The position numbers were made by a program, and so were the translations under genes. The notes below the pieces were generated by a model. That model was not told where the DNA came from, made no database searches, and saw only the letters and a program-made list of their open reading frames with translations. From assembly GCF_001648775.1 (NCBI RefSeq), contig NZ_LVEJ01000016.1, positions 124,001-188,000 on the forward strand: DNA of 64,000 nucleotides. Reading direction: 5' to 3'. Position 1 is the first letter of the stretch, and every line of letters starts with the position of its first letter. Origin of the DNA: Pseudomonas fluorescens. GTDB taxonomy: Bacteria; Pseudomonadota; Gammaproteobacteria; Pseudomonadales; Pseudomonadaceae. Below, one piece after another: positions 1-6,967 of the stretch.

Positions 1-1
1 G

Positions 2-133
2 TTCGGCACCGTACCGGCAGTGGTCATGGGCGGCATCGGCACGCTGGTGGTGACGGGGACGTGGATCAAGTTGTTCCCGACGCTGGCTAATCGGGATCGG
101 ATGCATGTGCCGGTGGAAGAGGCGAAGGTCTGA
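2..133 (+). CDS. MFS transporter, C-terminal end only (5' truncated by window edge)
   Basis: Only the last 43 residues are in the window. They make one hydrophobic segment (AVVMGGIGTLVVTGTW) followed by a short charged tail ending EEAKV, then TGA. The pattern of a final membrane helix and a cytoplasmic tail beginning IKLFPTLANRDRM resembles the end of major facilitator superfamily exporters such as enterobactin-exporter-like proteins. The rest of the gene lies outside the window, so substrate and family are tentative. Confidence 0.6.
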   Translation, partial: FGTVPAVVMGGIGTLVVTGTWIKLFPTLANRDRMHVPVEEAKV

Positions 134-145
134 AGCGATCCAGAC

Positions 146-691
146 CTACAACTCCCCCGCCACTTTCGCCCGCAAGGCCTTGCCGCCCAGTTGCTCGACC
201 AGCGTCAGGGCAAATTCCAGCGCAGCGCTGGAGCCTTGCGCGGTGATGCAGTTGCCGTCGACCACCACTGATTGATCAACAAATGTACAGCCCGAGAGTT
301 GATGGCTGGCGCTGGGCAAACAGGTCATGCGGCGTTGACGCAGCACGCCAAAGGTTTGCAGGGCGACCGCCGGGGATTCGGCGATGGCGGCGAACAGGCG
401 GCCGGCGCTGGATTGGTCCTTAAGCAATTGTTGCAGAGGCTGGTGCGCGGCCAGGTGTTGCGAACCGACCGCGCCGCCGGGCAAGACGATCAGGTCGAAG
501 GTTTGCGCCAGCACATCGACCAGCATGCCGTCAGCGGTCAGGCGCGTGCCGCGGGCGCAGGTGAGCATCCGCCGGCCTTCGATACTGGCCGCCACCACTT
601 CGATGCTGGCGCGACGCAATACGTCGATCAGGGTCACGCTTTGCAGATCATCGATGCCCTCGGCGAGGGTAATCAGAGCTCTAAAGGTCAT
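146..691 (-). CDS. DJ-1/PfpI family protein lacking the nucleophile cysteine
   Basis: This 181-residue protein has the single-domain DJ-1/PfpI (YajL-like) layout: LITLAEGIDDLQSVTLIDVLRRA at the N terminus, the VLPGGAVGSQHLA loop near residue 70 and a C-terminal helix. The acidic residue near position 16 is present. The nucleophile-elbow segment, normally A-I-C-A-(A/S)-P, reads AAIAESPA here, so the conserved cysteine is alanine (codon GCC). The gene is monocistronic and points towards the MFS tail. Known DJ-1 proteins act as chaperone, deglycase-like or glyoxalase-like enzymes that depend on this cysteine, so a binding or regulatory role is more likely here; that is inference. Confidence 0.8.
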   Translation of the reverse strand: MTFRALITLAEGIDDLQSVTLIDVLRRASIEVVAASIEGRRMLTCARGTRLTADGMLVDVLAQTFDLIVLPGGAVGSQHLAAHQPLQQLLKDQSSAGRLFAAIAESPAVALQTFGVLRQRRMTCLPSASHQLSGCTFVDQSVVVDGNCITAQGSSAALEFALTLVEQLGGKALRAKVAGEL

Positions 692-757
692 GGGCGCTAT
701 CCGCTGGGTGATACTTGAAGCGTAGTCAGCTTCACCCGGATCGCGCTGCAGCAGCCG

Positions 758-1207
758 TTACTTGATGTAAAGCTGGGTCGACATGGTGTTGCGTGGGGCG
801 TTGATCGACGTGTTGCTGAAACTGAAGGTGCCTTCCTGTTTGCCTGCAAGATCGAAGGTATAGAGAGAACCAACGGTGCTGCGGCCGGGGGTGCATTCGG
901 TCAGGTTGCCATTATCGAAAGCACACACAGGCGTCCGGGTGCCTTTGACTTCAAAACCGTCCAGGGTAGCGTGCGGCTGGTTCTGGCCGTAACCGACTTC
1001 CAGCACATAGACCTTGATGCTCGGGCCGTTGTGATTGCATTGGGTCTGCGCCTGCCCGTCGCCGATGTCTTCAAGCCCACAGGCAGGCGATTGCACCTTG
1101 ATCACTTTCACTTGCGTCAACGGCGCCGCCGATGCAGCCCAGACACCCGAGGCTGCGGCCATCAGCATTGCGATTAACCCGAAAGCGTTCATCCAGCCCT
1201 TGCTCAT
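758..1207 (-). CDS. Secreted DUF4879-like protein
   Basis: The product has 149 residues, with an N-terminal signal peptide (hydrophobic residues 8-24, likely cleavage after AASA near 27) and a small exported domain. Four cysteines (CGLED, TQCNH, PVCAF, TECTP) could make two disulfides. The pattern YVLEVGYGQNQP...VPGS-type loop...LYTFDLAGKQ resembles the DUF4879 family found in Pseudomonas and Bacillus YolA-like secreted proteins; I assign this from memory of the family. No enzymatic motif is visible. It is divergent from the purine permease at 1430 with about 220 bp between them. Confidence 0.6.
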   Translation of the reverse strand: MSKGWMNAFGLIAMLMAAASGVWAASAAPLTQVKVIKVQSPACGLEDIGDGQAQTQCNHNGPSIKVYVLEVGYGQNQPHATLDGFEVKGTRTPVCAFDNGNLTECTPGRSTVGSLYTFDLAGKQEGTFSFSNTSINAPRNTMSTQLYIK

Positions 1208-1312
1208 ACGATCCCCAGCGCAAAAAATTCAGCGCGCAGTATGGCCCAGTTGGCTTCAGCGCAAAACTTCGCCGACGATCGACACCAACAACCGCCATAT
1301 TCCTCACGCTGC

Positions 1313-1321
1313 TGGTATGAT
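1313..1321 (+). promoter_or_regulatory. Possible extended -10 promoter element of the purine permease
   Basis: TGGTATGAT carries an extended -10 (TG-N-TATGAT) about 108 bases before the permease start. No good -35 hexamer is placed 17 bp upstream, as is usual for extended -10 promoters. Only sequence resemblance supports it. Confidence 0.3.
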
Positions 1322-1429
1322 GCGCGGCTTTTTCCGGCCCACCACAATTTTCCAGGCGCTTGCGACGGTCTGTGCTTTGCTGTTGAGGTCGATACATTCA
1401 CGGCGCCACGCGCGCCACGGGGAGCAGAC

Positions 1430-2725
1430 ATGCTGGAAAGGCTGTTTCAACTCAAGGCACATAACACCAACGTGCGCACCGAGATTCTGGCGGGCATCAC
1501 GACTTTCTTGGCCATGGCCTACATTCTGTTCGTCAACCCGAGCATTCTCGGCGAGACCGGCATGGACAAGGGTGCGGTGTTCGTCGCCACCTGTCTGGCG
1601 GCTGCCATCGGTTCGACCGTCATGGGCCTGATCGCCAACTACCCGATCGCCCTCGCACCGGGCATGGGCCTGAACGCCTTCTTCACTTACACCGTAGTTC
1701 TGCACATGGGCCACACCTGGCAAGTGGCGCTGGGCGCGGTGTTCATTTCGGCGGTGTTGTTCTTCCTGCTGTCGATCTTCCGCATCCGTGAATGGATCAT
1801 CAACAGCATTCCGCTGCCACTGCGCTCGGCGATTGCAGCCGGTATCGGCCTGTTCCTGGCACTGATCGCCCTGCACAACGCCGGCATCGTAGTCAGCAAC
1901 CCGGCGACCATGGTCGGCCTCGGTGACCTGAAACAGCCAGCACCGATTCTCGCCACCCTCGGCTTTGCCCTCATCGTCGCCCTCGAAGCGCTGAAAGTGC
2001 GCGGTGCGGTACTGATCGGCATTCTGGCGGTGACCATCGTTTCCATCGTGATGGGCTTCACTCCGTTCAACGGCGTGACCTCGATGCCACCTTCGCTGGC
2101 CCCGACTTTCCTGCAACTGGACATCAAAGGCGCACTGGACATCGGTCTGGTCAGCGTGATTTTCGCCTTCCTGTTCGTCGACCTGTTCGACAACTCCGGC
2201 ACCCTGATCGGCGTCGCCAAGCGCGCCGGCCTGATGGGCAAGGACGGTCATATGCCGAAAATGGGGCGTGCGCTGATCGCCGACAGCACCGCGGCCATGG
2301 CCGGTTCGTTGCTGGGTACTTCGACCACCACCAGCTACATCGAATCCGCGGCCGGCGTGAGTGCGGGCGGGCGTACCGGTCTGACAGCCATCGTCGTGGC
2401 GATCCTGTTCCTGCTGGCGCTGTTCTTCTCGCCACTGGCGGCCAGCGTTCCGGCCTTCGCCACTGCACCAGCGCTGCTGTTCGTCGCCGTATTGATGACT
2501 TCGGGCCTGGCGGAAATAGACTGGGACGACATCACCGTCGCCGCGCCAGTTGTCGTGACCGCGCTGGCCATGCCGTTCACTTACTCGATCGCCAACGGCA
2601 TCGCCTTCGGCTTTATCTCCTGGACCGTGATCAAGCTGCTGTCGGGCCGTGCCCGTGAGCTGAACCCGGCGCTGGTGATTCTGTCGATTCTGTTCGTGAT
2701 CAAGTTGGGTTGGTTCAACGCATGA
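1430..2725 (+). CDS. NCS2/AzgA-type purine (adenine/guanine/hypoxanthine) permease
   Basis: This 431-residue inner-membrane protein has about 12-14 hydrophobic segments. It carries the AzgA-subfamily signatures APGMGLNAFFTY near residue 70 and STTTSYIESAAGVSAGGRTG near residue 300. Family members such as E. coli AdeP/AdeQ and GhxP/GhxQ are proton-driven purine importers. The ATG at 1430 is preferred to upstream in-frame starts because GGGGAG lies just before it and the family begins with a similar MLERLFQLKAHNT segment. The stop overlaps the trmA start as ATGA, so the two genes are translationally coupled. Which purine it takes cannot be read from sequence. Confidence 0.9.
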   Translation: MLERLFQLKAHNTNVRTEILAGITTFLAMAYILFVNPSILGETGMDKGAVFVATCLAAAIGSTVMGLIANYPIALAPGMGLNAFFTYTVVLHMGHTWQVALGAVFISAVLFFLLSIFRIREWIINSIPLPLRSAIAAGIGLFLALIALHNAGIVVSNPATMVGLGDLKQPAPILATLGFALIVALEALKVRGAVLIGILAVTIVSIVMGFTPFNGVTSMPPSLAPTFLQLDIKGALDIGLVSVIFAFLFVDLFDNSGTLIGVAKRAGLMGKDGHMPKMGRALIADSTAAMAGSLLGTSTTTSYIESAAGVSAGGRTGLTAIVVAILFLLALFFSPLAASVPAFATAPALLFVAVLMTSGLAEIDWDDITVAAPVVVTALAMPFTYSIANGIAFGFISWTVIKLLSGRARELNPALVILSILFVIKLGWFNA

Positions 2726-3801
2726 CATTCGATTCCCAGGCTTACGCCGAGCAACTAGAAGCCAAGGTCACGCGCTTGCGTGACCTGCTGGCGCCGTTCA
2801 ATGCCCCCGAGCCGACGGTGTTCGATTCGCCACTGCAGAACTTTCGTCTACGCGCCGAATTCCGCCTGTGGCGCGAGGGCGGCGATCGGCATTACGCGAT
2901 GTTCGCTCAAGACGACAAACGCACGCCGATCCTCATTGAAGAGTTCCCGATCGCCAGCCTGCGCATCAATCAGTTGATGCCGCAGTTGAAAGCGGCATGG
3001 CAGGCCAGTTCGGCGCTGAGCCACAAGCTGTTTCAGGTCGAATTCCTCACTACGCTGTCGGGCGATGCAATGATCACCCTGTGCTACCACCGTCCGCTGG
3101 ACGAACACTGGCACGCGGCGGCGACCAAACTGTCGGCGGATCTCGGCGTCAGCATCATTGGTCGCTCGAAGGGCAAACGCGAAGTGCTCGGGCTCGATTA
3201 CGTGGTGGAGAAACTCGACGTCGGCGGTCGCACGTTCAGCTATCGCCAGCCGGAAGGTGCGTTCACCCAGCCTAACGGCACGGTGAATCAGAAGATGTTG
3301 AACTGGGCATACGAAGCACTGGGCGATCGCACAGACGATCTGCTCGAGCTTTACTGCGGCAACGGCAACTTCACCCTGCCGCTGGCCACTCGCGTGCGCA
3401 AAGTGCTGGCCACCGAAATCAGCAAGACCTCGGTCAACGCCGCACTCAGCAACCTCAGCGAAAACGCTGTGGATAACGTCACGCTGGTGCGTTTGTCTGC
3501 CGAAGAACTGACCGAAGCGCTCAACGAAGTGCGCCCGTTCCGTCGCCTGCAAGGCATTGACCTTAAGAGCTACGAGTTCGGCAGCGTCTTCGTCGACCCG
3601 CCTCGCGCCGGCATGGACCCGGACACCTGCGAGCTGACCCGGCGCTTCGACAACATCCTGTACATCTCCTGCAACCCGGAAACCCTGGCAGCCAACATCG
3701 CCCAGTTGCACGACACGCACCGTATTACCCAGTGCGCGTTGTTCGACCAGTTCCCGTGGACGCATCACATGGAATCGGGTGTGTTGTTGACCCGGCGTTG
3801 A
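2722..3801 (+). CDS. trmA: tRNA (uracil(54)-C5)-methyltransferase TrmA
   Basis: The enzyme (359 residues) makes ribothymidine at position 54 of the tRNA T-loop using S-adenosylmethionine. The SAM-binding motif LLELYCGNGNFTLPLA is at about residues 207-222, the VDPPRAGMDP motif at 291-300, and the catalytic nucleophile cysteine at 317 in LYISCNPETLAANI. Length matches E. coli TrmA (366). It lacks the Fe-S cysteine cluster and TRAM domain of RlmC/RlmD relatives, supporting TrmA. The start ATG overlaps the permease stop by ATGA; the next in-frame upstream start would lie inside the permease. Confidence 0.95.
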   Translation: MTFDSQAYAEQLEAKVTRLRDLLAPFNAPEPTVFDSPLQNFRLRAEFRLWREGGDRHYAMFAQDDKRTPILIEEFPIASLRINQLMPQLKAAWQASSALSHKLFQVEFLTTLSGDAMITLCYHRPLDEHWHAAATKLSADLGVSIIGRSKGKREVLGLDYVVEKLDVGGRTFSYRQPEGAFTQPNGTVNQKMLNWAYEALGDRTDDLLELYCGNGNFTLPLATRVRKVLATEISKTSVNAALSNLSENAVDNVTLVRLSAEELTEALNEVRPFRRLQGIDLKSYEFGSVFVDPPRAGMDPDTCELTRRFDNILYISCNPETLAANIAQLHDTHRITQCALFDQFPWTHHMESGVLLTRR

Positions 3802-3821
3802 TAGCGGGGAGCTGATACGAG

Positions 3822-3848
3822 AAAGCCGTCGTGATTGACGGCTTTTTT
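3822..3848 (+). terminator. Rho-independent terminator after trmA
   Basis: AAAGCCGTC pairs with GACGGCTTT around a six-base loop and is followed by a T-run. It sits 20 bases after the trmA stop. The A-run on the other side lets it also stop the convergent DUF2442 gene, whose stop codon is at 3854. Confidence 0.85.
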
Positions 3849-3853
3849 GTGTT

Positions 3854-4300
3854 TTACAACGCGGGATCGGCCTTGCGTGGACGCCCGCCCTTTTTGCCAT
3901 TCGCTCGAGCAGCTTCGGACTTTGCAGCACTGCTTTGACGACCGTTACGCGATGCAACCACCGACGCAGCCATCTTCATGAGTGACGGGCTCGCTGAAAT
4001 CATCCCGGCAATGGAAACGTCAAGGTCTTTGCCCTCATGGCAAAGCGCAGTACCTGCGAAGCCGACTGTCAGCCCCTCGTAATCGCCTGCATCAAACCCG
4101 TCGAACTCTGGATAACGATCCACCGGTAGCAACACACCGCTGCCGTCTTCAAACCGGATGATCAGGGATGGTTTCTCAAAGGTGACGGAGATAGCCTGCA
4201 AGCTATTCGCTCGGCGTGCTTGCCCTTGCTGGATGGCGGCGTCGATCATCTCCTCCGTGAGGGGAAGACGTGCGGATGGCTTAGCTTTGATGACTTTCAT
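3854..4300 (-). CDS. DUF2442 family protein with basic C-terminal tail
   Basis: Translation from the ATG at 4300 gives 148 residues. The first 90 or so residues resemble DUF2442: SLQAISVTFEKPSLIIRFEDGSGVLLPVD, then a FDAGDYEGLTV segment and a DLDVSIAGMISASPS segment. The last 25 residues are rich in Ala, Gly, Lys and Arg (ANGKKGGRPRKADPAL), with an AT-hook-like GRPRK, suggesting nucleic-acid contact. The longer open frame upstream is rejected because the ATG at 4300 overlaps the stop of the preceding DUF4160 gene (ATGA). DUF4160-DUF2442 pairs are common in bacteria and are suspected toxin-antitoxin-like modules; no function is proven. Confidence 0.8.
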   Translation of the reverse strand: MKVIKAKPSARLPLTEEMIDAAIQQGQARRANSLQAISVTFEKPSLIIRFEDGSGVLLPVDRYPEFDGFDAGDYEGLTVGFAGTALCHEGKDLDVSIAGMISASPSLMKMAASVVASRNGRQSSAAKSEAARANGKKGGRPRKADPAL

Positions 4301-4467
4301 AAATCGATTTCCACTCCTTCCAATGCGTCTATCAATGTCAGAAGAGTTTTGCCACTGAACTGTAATCGGGCACTCCAACTGCCCGCATTCACGTGAACGT
4401 GTGGTGGGCAATGTTCATCTCGCAGCATGATGACAATCGATAATCCTTTGTAGCTGCACACCTTCAT
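4297..4467 (-). CDS. Small DUF4160 family protein
   Basis: This 56-residue gene begins MKVCSYKGLSIVIMLRDEHC and ends ALEGVEIDL. The core RDEHCPPHVHVNAG matches the DUF4160 hallmark, an acidic-His-PPH-(F/V)-H pattern, followed by an SARLQFSGKTLL strand. An in-frame stop lies just upstream, so the ATG at 4467 is the first start; GGATGGG precedes it. It overlaps the DUF2442 gene by four bases. Family members are often about 80 residues, so this is a short version. Two close histidines could bind metal or act as a small nuclease-like site, which is speculation. Confidence 0.75.
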   Translation of the reverse strand: MKVCSYKGLSIVIMLRDEHCPPHVHVNAGSWSARLQFSGKTLLTLIDALEGVEIDL

Positions 4468-4782
4468 GCTAACCCATCCGTTAGGTTAAAAAGTTTCAGG
4501 ATTCGAGACTCCTTTCAAATCCGACGACTGGTGATCAAGCACATGACGTTTCACCGCTTTTGAGGCTAGCGTCGGAACGGGTCATGAGTCGGTCAATCTC
4601 CGGTAAAAAACGTAAGCAAAGCTGTCGTCATATCTCGATCAATATTGCTTCTGTGCGATCACCGAACATAAATCGGCCAGACCATTTTTGTTCAATTGAC
4701 CATGGTAACCATCTAGTACATTTTATCTCCACAGGCCGAAACCTCTGGCCAAAGCCAAAAACAATAAGTGGAGTCACCCCTC
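4468..4782. other. Divergent intergenic region between the DUF4160 gene and aroQ
   Basis: This 315-bp stretch is clearly richer in A+T than its surroundings. I see no convincing gene in it. It contains the candidate operator at 4706-4719 and a TTGACC -35-like hexamer at 4696-4701. The A+T bias around the DUF4160-DUF2442 pair fits horizontal acquisition of that pair. Confidence 0.6.
4706..4719 (+). promoter_or_regulatory. Candidate TetR (QuiR-like) operator upstream of aroQ
   Basis: Read on the minus strand this site is GTACTAGATGGTTA. It shares GTACTA-N3-GGTTA with the palindromic site at 8961-8974, in front of the transporter and quiC genes of the same pathway. It sits just downstream of a TTGACC -35-like element, where a bound repressor would block RNA polymerase. 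The assignment rests on the shared motif and gene context only. Confidence 0.45.
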
Positions 4783-5223
4783 ATGCCCCCTATCGTTCTG
4801 GTGCTCAACGGCCCGAACCTGAACCTGCTCGGCACCCGCGAGCCGGCGACTTACGGTCACGAAACCCTGGCGGATATCTCGGCGTTGTGCGGTCGCGCTG
4901 CTGAAGAATTCGGCCTGGCCGTGGAGTTTCGCCAGACCAATCACGAAGGCGAACTGCTCGACTGGATTCACGCCGCCCGTGGCCGTTGCGCCGGGATCGT
5001 GATCAATCCCGCAGCGTGGACGCACACTTCGGTGGCGATTCGCGATGCGCTGGTGGCCAGTGAATTGCCGGTGATCGAAGTGCACCTGTCCAACGTCCAT
5101 GCCCGCGAACCGTTTCGTCATCACTCGTTTGTCTCGGCGATTGCCACGGCGGTGATGGCCGGGTTTGGCAGCAATGGCTATCGCCTGGCGCTGGAACATT
5201 TCAGTCAGCGGTTGAAGGGGTGA
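4783..5223 (+). CDS. aroQ: Type II 3-dehydroquinate dehydratase
   Basis: The protein (146 residues, normal family length) interconverts 3-dehydroquinate and 3-dehydroshikimate. The N-terminal LNGPNLNLLGTREPATYG carries the catalytic Arg19 and Tyr24. GIVINPAAWTHTS holds Asn75, and VIEVHLSNVHARE holds His101. The ATG at 4783 is favoured over a GTG at 4768 because GTGGAG lies before it at usable spacing and family members start M-x-x-I-x-V-L-N-G-P. It is followed five bases later by a quinate/shikimate dehydrogenase, so it likely serves quinate breakdown (a QuiB role) instead of aromatic amino acid synthesis. Confidence 0.93.
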   Translation: MPPIVLVLNGPNLNLLGTREPATYGHETLADISALCGRAAEEFGLAVEFRQTNHEGELLDWIHAARGRCAGIVINPAAWTHTSVAIRDALVASELPVIEVHLSNVHAREPFRHHSFVSAIATAVMAGFGSNGYRLALEHFSQRLKG

Positions 5224-5228
5224 ATCAC

Positions 5229-6083
5229 ATGTCTCGCTCTAACGTGATACTCGCCGGACTGATCGGCGCAGGCATTCAGGCCTCGCGCACGCCGGCGCTG
5301 CATGAACATGAAGGCGATGCGCAGGGCATGCGTTATCTGTATCGATTGATCGATCTCGATCAGTTGAAAATGGACAGCACCGCCCTGCCCGACTTGCTGC
5401 TGGCGGCCGAGCGGATGAACTACACCGGCCTGAACATCACCTTCCCGTGCAAGCAGGCGATCATCCCGCTGCTGGATGAATTGTCGCCGGAAGCCAAGGG
5501 CATCGGCGCGGTGAACACGGTGGTGTTGAAGGACGGCAAACGTGTCGGCCACAACACTGACTGCCTGGGTTTTGCCGAAGGTTTTCGCCGTGGCCTGAAG
5601 GATGCTGCGCGTGAACGTGTAGTCCAGATGGGCGCCGGCGGCGCGGGTGCGGCAGTGGCCCACGCATTACTGAGCGAAGGCGTGCAGCAACTGACTATCT
5701 TCGATGTCGACAGTGAGCGCGCCGGGAGCCTGGCGAACAATCTCAATGAGCATTTCGGCGTTGCTCGTGCGATCGCCGGGCATGATCTGCCGAGCTCGCT
5801 GAATCAGGCTGACGGGCTGGTGAACACCACGCCGATGGGCATGGCCAAACTGCCGGGCATGCCGGTGCCGGTCGAACTGCTGCGCAAGGAATTGTGGGTG
5901 GCGGAGATTGTGTACTTCCCGCTGGAAACCGAACTGCTGCGCAATGCCCGCGCGCTGGGATGCCGGACGCTGGATGGCGGCAACATGGCGGTGTTTCAGG
6001 CAGTGAAGGCGTTTGAGTTGTTCAGCGGCGTGGTGCCGGATGCGCAGCGGATGCTGGCGCATTTTCAAAGCATGAATGGTTGA
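5229..6083 (+). CDS. Quinate/shikimate dehydrogenase (NAD-type, AroE superfamily)
   Basis: The 284-residue enzyme oxidises quinate to 3-dehydroquinate and shikimate to 3-dehydroshikimate. The substrate-site motif is SRTPA at residues 19-23, the form seen in Corynebacterium-type quinate/shikimate dehydrogenases, where biosynthetic AroE has S-x-S. The catalytic Lys75 is in ITFPCKQ and Asp111 in NTDCLGF. The dinucleotide fold GAGGAGAAVAH begins near 136, and the acidic stretch IFDVDSE after strand two favours NAD over NADP. The ATG at 5229 follows GGGGTGA, which overlaps the aroQ stop, so the genes are coupled. Coexpression with aroQ supports a catabolic role. Confidence 0.9.
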   Translation: MSRSNVILAGLIGAGIQASRTPALHEHEGDAQGMRYLYRLIDLDQLKMDSTALPDLLLAAERMNYTGLNITFPCKQAIIPLLDELSPEAKGIGAVNTVVLKDGKRVGHNTDCLGFAEGFRRGLKDAARERVVQMGAGGAGAAVAHALLSEGVQQLTIFDVDSERAGSLANNLNEHFGVARAIAGHDLPSSLNQADGLVNTTPMGMAKLPGMPVPVELLRKELWVAEIVYFPLETELLRNARALGCRTLDGGNMAVFQAVKAFELFSGVVPDAQRMLAHFQSMNG

Positions 6084-6088
6084 ACCTG

Positions 6089-6180
6089 TGTGGGAGCGAG
6101 CTTGCTCGCGAAGGCGTACCGTCAGGCAATACATGCATTGCCTGATACACCGCTTTCGCGAGCAAGCTCGCTCCCACAGG
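6089..6180. repeat. Paired REP element, inward layout
   Basis: A GTGGGAGCGAGCTTGCTCGCGA copy and its reverse complement flank a spacer of about 45 bp, forming a long hairpin. It lies between the convergent quinate dehydrogenase and TetR genes and may end both transcripts. Confidence 0.9.
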
Positions 6181-6188
6181 GAAAAGCG

Positions 6189-6866
6189 TCAAGCCTGCAG
6201 GTAGCGCAACACCGATTCGCAAATCATCTCGCGATGCCGCTGCTTGATGCTTTCATCCGGCAGATCAATCTGGAAGATCTCGCCAAACGTGTGCCGGTTC
6301 GACACGCGATAGAAACAGAACGAACTGATCAGCAGATGCACATCCAGCGCATCCAGCCCGGCACGGAATACACCTTCATCAGCGCCACGCCGCAGAATCT
6401 CGCTCAGCGAATCGAGGATGGTGTTGTTCATCGCCTTGATCGCATCGGAACGCTTCACGTATTCAGCGTTGTGGATGTTTTCGATGCTGACGATGCGCAC
6501 GAAATCGACGTTGCGATCATGGTGATCGAAGGTGAACTCGACCAATCGGCGAATCGCCGCCACCGGCGCCAACTCGGCCAGGTGCAGGCGGTTTTCGGTG
6601 CTGCGGATATCGCCGTAAAGCTTCTCCAGCACCTCGACGTACAACTGTTCCTTACTGCCGAAGTAGTAATAGATCATGCGCTTGGAGGTGTGGATACGCT
6701 CGGCGATCGCATCGACGCGGGCACCGGACAAACCCTGCTGAACGAACTCGACGATCGCCTCCTGCAGGATATTCTCGCGGGTCTTTTCCGGGTTGTTCTT
6801 GCGACTCTTGCGCGGCTCTACGGCGGAAACTTCAGTAGCTGCGGAAAGTTCTGTATTCATCGTCAT
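6189..6866 (-). CDS. TetR family regulator of the quinate module (QuiR-like)
   Basis: The 225-residue protein starts with a polar, Lys/Arg-rich extension (residues 1-30). A TetR helix-turn-helix follows at about 48-72 (VDAIAERIHTSKRMIYYYFG), then an all-helical ligand-binding domain ending FQIDLPDESIKQRHREMICESVLRYL. It lies between the aroQ-dehydrogenase operon and quiC, transcribed in the quiC direction. Such a position fits control by quinate, shikimate or dehydroshikimate. Similar palindromes at 4706 and 8961 are candidate targets. ATG at 6866 is used; ATG at 6860 is also possible. Confidence 0.88.
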   Translation of the reverse strand: MTMNTELSAATEVSAVEPRKSRKNNPEKTRENILQEAIVEFVQQGLSGARVDAIAERIHTSKRMIYYYFGSKEQLYVEVLEKLYGDIRSTENRLHLAELAPVAAIRRLVEFTFDHHDRNVDFVRIVSIENIHNAEYVKRSDAIKAMNNTILDSLSEILRRGADEGVFRAGLDALDVHLLISSFCFYRVSNRHTFGEIFQIDLPDESIKQRHREMICESVLRYLQA

Positions 6867-6967
6867 TGCGGGCTCACGGCCATCACTGCACAGGCGGCGA
6901 TTATGGGCCGCGCAGCACAGTGAAGGAAGCCGCGGGACCTGTGTTTAATCCCGCGTTTACGAATTTC

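Noticed and set aside
1304..2728. 474-codon open frame opposite the purine permease
   Set aside because: Gln/Gly/Arg/His-rich shadow; the permease strand has clear membrane helices and family motifs.
6932..6956. CGCGGGA/TCCCGCG stem after quiC as a terminator
   Set aside because: Loop is 11 bases and no T-run follows on the quiC strand, so evidence is too weak to list.
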